Origin: Hydractinia symbiolongicarpus
Taxonomy: Eukaryota > Cnidaria > Hydrozoa > Anthoathecata > Hydractiniidae
NCBI RefSeq assembly: GCF_029227915.1
Contig: NC_079887.1
Location: forward strand, 16,177,650-16,241,649
Reading direction: 5' to 3'
DNA: 64,000 nt
Within the stretch, counting starts at the first letter, position 1. Each line of letters opens with the position of its first letter. Both the position numbers and the translations under genes were made by a program. Under the pieces are notes generated by a model. That model worked only from the letters and a program-made list of their open reading frames with translations. It was not told the DNA's origin and searched no databases. Shown here piece after piece: positions 61,601-64,000 of the stretch.

Positions 61601-62362
61601 TATTCAATAAAATAGGATATTATAAAAGTGAATGTATAACACATGGCCTAAACAGTTTCACCTGTTCCCACTGGAGTAAAAAATTTGAAAGGGACAGCTA
61701 AAACAACTTTAACACCTTCATAAAAAATTGAAAGAGTGTTACATTTTTAAAACATAAAAAAATCTGATCTTTTGATTTGTGCCGAAACATTTTTAACGAT
61801 CGAAACCAAAAGTAGAAAAAAAGAAGTATCGCATGGATAAAAAAAATATGAATAATATTTTATCAAGTGAAGGTATATCAACTTAAAAATTATACGAACC
61901 TCTCTACTTAAAAACGTCTTTTTCGAACTTTTTATATATTATTAGTAATCTAAAAAAATTAAAAAGAACGGAAAGATATAAAAGAGTATGGGGACGAAAT
62001 TGGCTCAGCAAAATATTTAGTTTCGATTCACAGGTACCGTCGATCATATGAATGAAACTTTGATGTCATTACAAGAAAAAGTTAATTTATTTGTAGCAAA
62101 CAACGCACCTGTTTTTTACAACTAATAAGAAAGTTTTATGTCCCACATGCACGTGCTTGATCTGTAAAATAAAACTAAAAATAATCCAGCCACCGCTGAT
62201 TAAAGATATCAACAAAAAGTACACTCGCTACACGTTGCATTACGTCTTTAAAAAATCTTTGATAAAGTAGTCTTACGCGAGCGATAAATCGCACGCGTAA
62301 ATTTTTTGGCGCGTGTATGGGCATGTGCGCGTGCGATCGCACGCGTCTCCTGACCAGGCCTG
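58673..62362 (-). mobile_element. hAT transposon with both termini, 3.7 kb
   Basis: The left end CAGGCCCGGTCGGG (58673) and right end CCTGACCAGGCCTG (ending 62362) are inverted repeats of hAT type. TAATTA stands immediately outside both ends (58667-58672 and 62363-62368) as a target duplication or extended repeat. The subterminal regions are rich in GCGATCGCACGCG-like palindromic words (58690-58790 and 62270-62345). The element encloses the transposase gene at 59070-61573 on the minus strand. Excising it rejoins a foreign transposase reading (see 58350-58672), which supports the boundaries. Confidence 0.85.
59070..61573 (-). pseudogene. hAT transposase, ZNF862-like, probably disabled
   Basis: Four exons on the minus strand: 61573-61349 (WCKICARYK, a C..C half of a TTF/BED-like zinc site), 61279-61026, 60934-60758 (SAREFISYIAEAVREKVAIF, VLTDGSQARKTG) and 60679-59070, which ends at a TGA-free acidic tail (SDNEDSNSDDDDSS) and stop at 59070. 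The last exon, open for 536 codons, has the second acidic region (GCTSDGASVNFGRKSGLM), the VKIHCSNHRVELAVKDAF Cys-His segment, TGTRFIGHRRAAYKK and the hAT C-terminal dimerisation domain (LCLSASNSTVERAFSLLTLL). Exon 61279-61026 has an in-frame TGA (61225-61223) and an apparent one-base frameshift near 61150, after which KLFRTAYELAMNPTLPL resumes; both would stop translation. Alternatively these mark an unrecognised short intron. Confidence 0.8.
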
Positions 62363-62378
62363 TAATTACCAGAACTTA

Positions 62379-62510
62379 CAGTACAGTCCAGATGTAAGCG
62401 TACGCGTACGCTTAAGTTTCACACCTTTTTCTCAGAGGCAGAAGTTGTTTGTCTTTTGTTCTTATTAATTATCTTGCGAGTCTTGGAAGTCGTTAACTTG
62501 CGCGTAATAA
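62379..62510. mobile_element. Left part of a CAGTACAGTCC element, cut by a GGGATC element
   Basis: Starts CAGTACAGTCCAGATGTAAG after TA (62377-62378) and is near-identical to 55844-55975 for about 130 bp. It ends abruptly at GCGTAATAA, where GGGATCG begins (62511). Confidence 0.85.
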
Positions 62511-63020
62511 GGGATCGTCTCCGAGATCGTTTCAAAAAAAATCGTTTCAAATCGTTTCATTTTTTAATTAGCATAGCATGTGATACGAATTTGAAACGAT
62601 TTTAAAGTGATGTTTAATTTTTTAAAATCGTTTCAGATCGTATGGAAATCGTTTCACTATTTTGTAAATCGTTTCATTAAAAAATAAAATCGTTTCATAA
62701 TCGTTTCATAATCGTTTCATGATTGTTTTATTATATTCTTGAAATCGTTTCACATAACCATAATTCGTTTCAAAATCGTATCATTATGATCGTTTCAGTA
62801 TATTTATTTTAGATCGTTTCAAAATCGTTTCAAGGTGTTTGTTTTACATTCTGTTAACATAAAAGAAATTATTAATCTAATAAAGGTCTCTCCATAAAAC
62901 CTACGCGCTGTCACATAGGTAAATTTCTACATCGTAAAAAAATCGCGTATATAAAAACATTATTTATAAAGATTTGCTTTCGGAAATTGTTTCAGCATAT
63001 TTATTTGAGATCGTTTCAGG
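62511..63020. mobile_element. Terminus of the ATCGTTTCA transposon family with a dense array
   Basis: Begins GGGATCGTCTCCGAGATCG like the left end of 43107-46185, then carries about fifteen ATCGTTTCA words in both strands up to about 63020. No matching right terminus could be found before the window end, so the copy is truncated or partly off window. Confidence 0.75.
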
Positions 63021-63084
63021 ATGTTTGATTTAAATTTTTTTTTACATAAGAAGAATAAAAGCAATAATTATTAATAGAACTCAT

Positions 63085-63350
63085 TACGTTAGGGCATCAT
63101 TAGGTTGTATATCGCAGAAGTCGCCGGTGACATGCTTCGAAAATGCTTGTCACCGGCACAGTTTAACATGAAGCAAAACTGTACAGGAGACTCAATTGTT
63201 AGAGTCTTCGCAGAACATCTCTTCTCACAAAACCGAGGGCAGGGCTGACTTATTGCCTGCTGTGTCGTGTGGGAGAAAGAACTTCTGGACTTCTTTTCTA
63301 ATATGATATACAATTTTTTCGATTATTATTACGAATCGAATGGTACCACA
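63085..63350. repeat. Dispersed repeat, copy 2 (inverted partner at 41950-42240)
   Basis: Shares GGTTGTATATCGCAGAAGT, TTATTGCCTGCTGTGTCGTG and GGGAGAAAGAACTTCTGGAC with copy 1 in the opposite orientation. It lies just right of the ATCGTTTCA array, as copy 1 lies outside the related element in AGL intron 1. Confidence 0.75.
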
Positions 63351-63475
63351 GTATTTCAGTAGCCCGAGTGATTTTAGTTAGTGATAATGGCTTAACTTAC
63401 TAAAAATGATTTTTTTTCTCTGTAAACACCAGCTGTTCATTGACGTCATACCGATTGTGAGTAAAATTGTACCTG

Positions 63476-63583
63476 TTTCAAAACATGAAATTGTTTAATA
63501 TGATTTAAGAATGCTGAACGTCGAGAGCGTTTCAAAACATGAAATTGTTTAATATGATTTAAGAATGCTGAACGTCGAGAGCG
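63476..63583. repeat. Perfect 54-bp tandem duplication
   Basis: The unit 63476-63529 (from TTTCAAAACATGAAATTGTT to GAACGTCGAGAGCG) is repeated without a mismatch at 63530-63583. Zero divergence means it is very recent or is an assembly artefact. Confidence 0.95.
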
Positions 63584-63752
63584 TGTTTACGTTTTTCGGG
63601 GGCACTTGCTTATGAAAAACTTTTTTAACTATCGCTAATATAACGACGTGGGAGAAAAGAAAGAGAATAAATTTTTGCTGAAATATCATAACAAACACTA
63701 TTTACACACTTTTTATAAAAACATATACAAAAATAACGGTATGTTAATGATT

Positions 63753-63995
63753 TTATTCGTTCATTACGTTGTTTTCTTTTTCTTCCAACATTTTTTTGAC
63801 AACAACCCTTCTTTTTATTTGTCTACATTTTGAATTAACAAGTTCGTTTATATTTGTAATGGTTTCAAAATCGTCTTTAAAATTTTTTCTAGCCAGTGAA
63901 AGTATTGTTTTTAGTCGATTTGGAGAGAGGGCTGTTTTCTTTATGACTTCTCCATCATAAGTTCTTTTCCCTCCCTCCACGCTGCCATGCGCCAA
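63753..63995 (-). CDS. Unidentified 80-residue ORF at the right window edge
   Basis: ATG at 63995, stop at 63753. The composition is protein-like (MAHGSVEGGKRTYDGEVIKK, SLARKNFKDDFETITNINEL, KCRQIKRRVVVKKMLEEKE), Lys/Glu-rich and probably helical. I do not recognise a family. There is no splice donor that would obviously extend it, and the upstream region is off window. It may be an independent small gene, the terminal part of a transposon ORF, or chance. Confidence 0.35.
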   Translation of the reverse strand: MAHGSVEGGKRTYDGEVIKKTALSPNRLKTILSLARKNFKDDFETITNINELVNSKCRQIKRRVVVKKMLEEKENNVMNE

Positions 63996-64000
63996 TTCTG

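Overview
The window is AT-rich eukaryotic DNA with small GT-AG exons, long introns and many interspersed repeats. The three conserved genes, the repeat families (hAT, Helitron, tyrosine-recombinase element, two LINE families, tRNA-type SINE, MITEs) and the recurrent ~40-85 bp palindromes based on AACCTCGT...ACGAGGTT fit an invertebrate metazoan, plausibly a cnidarian. The species assignment is inference; no clade marker is present.

Layout. (1) 143-9635, plus strand: the 3' part of an F-box/LRR-type leucine-rich-repeat gene, 14 visible exons, about 518 residues, acidic C-terminus; its introns hold several MITE-like elements. (2) 9636-13182: intergenic, with palindromic micro-elements and a 0.7 kb inverted-repeat element. 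(3) 13183-17887, plus strand: a complete major vault protein gene (11 coding exons, 856 residues). (4) 47523-19354, minus strand: a complete glycogen debranching enzyme gene (24 coding exons, 1515 residues) convergent with the vault gene. Its first coding exon lies 8.9 kb upstream of the second. Intron 1 contains a candidate nested three-exon small gene (40550-39987), two related minisatellite arrays and a ~3.1 kb DNA transposon. Intron 12 carries a truncated Helitron. (5) 47524-64000: a transposon graveyard. An old plus-strand LINE is split by a minus-strand LINE, which is itself split by a tRNA-derived SINE. Further right lie a second copy of the MITE seen at 493-908, a decayed tyrosine-recombinase element with a perfect 18-bp-arm hairpin, a 1 kb TA-flanked inverted-repeat element, a ~3.7 kb hAT transposon with recognisable ends inserted in another transposase remnant, and a 54-bp perfect tandem duplication. 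An unidentified minus-strand ORF is at the right edge.

How the genes relate: the three conserved genes (ubiquitin-ligase-type adaptor, vault particle shell, glycogen breakdown) have no known shared pathway, so their proximity looks incidental. All exon boundaries were placed by hand from splice consensus plus reading-frame continuity and family conservation. For the vault and debranching genes the spliced frame is continuous from ATG to stop with no disabling change.
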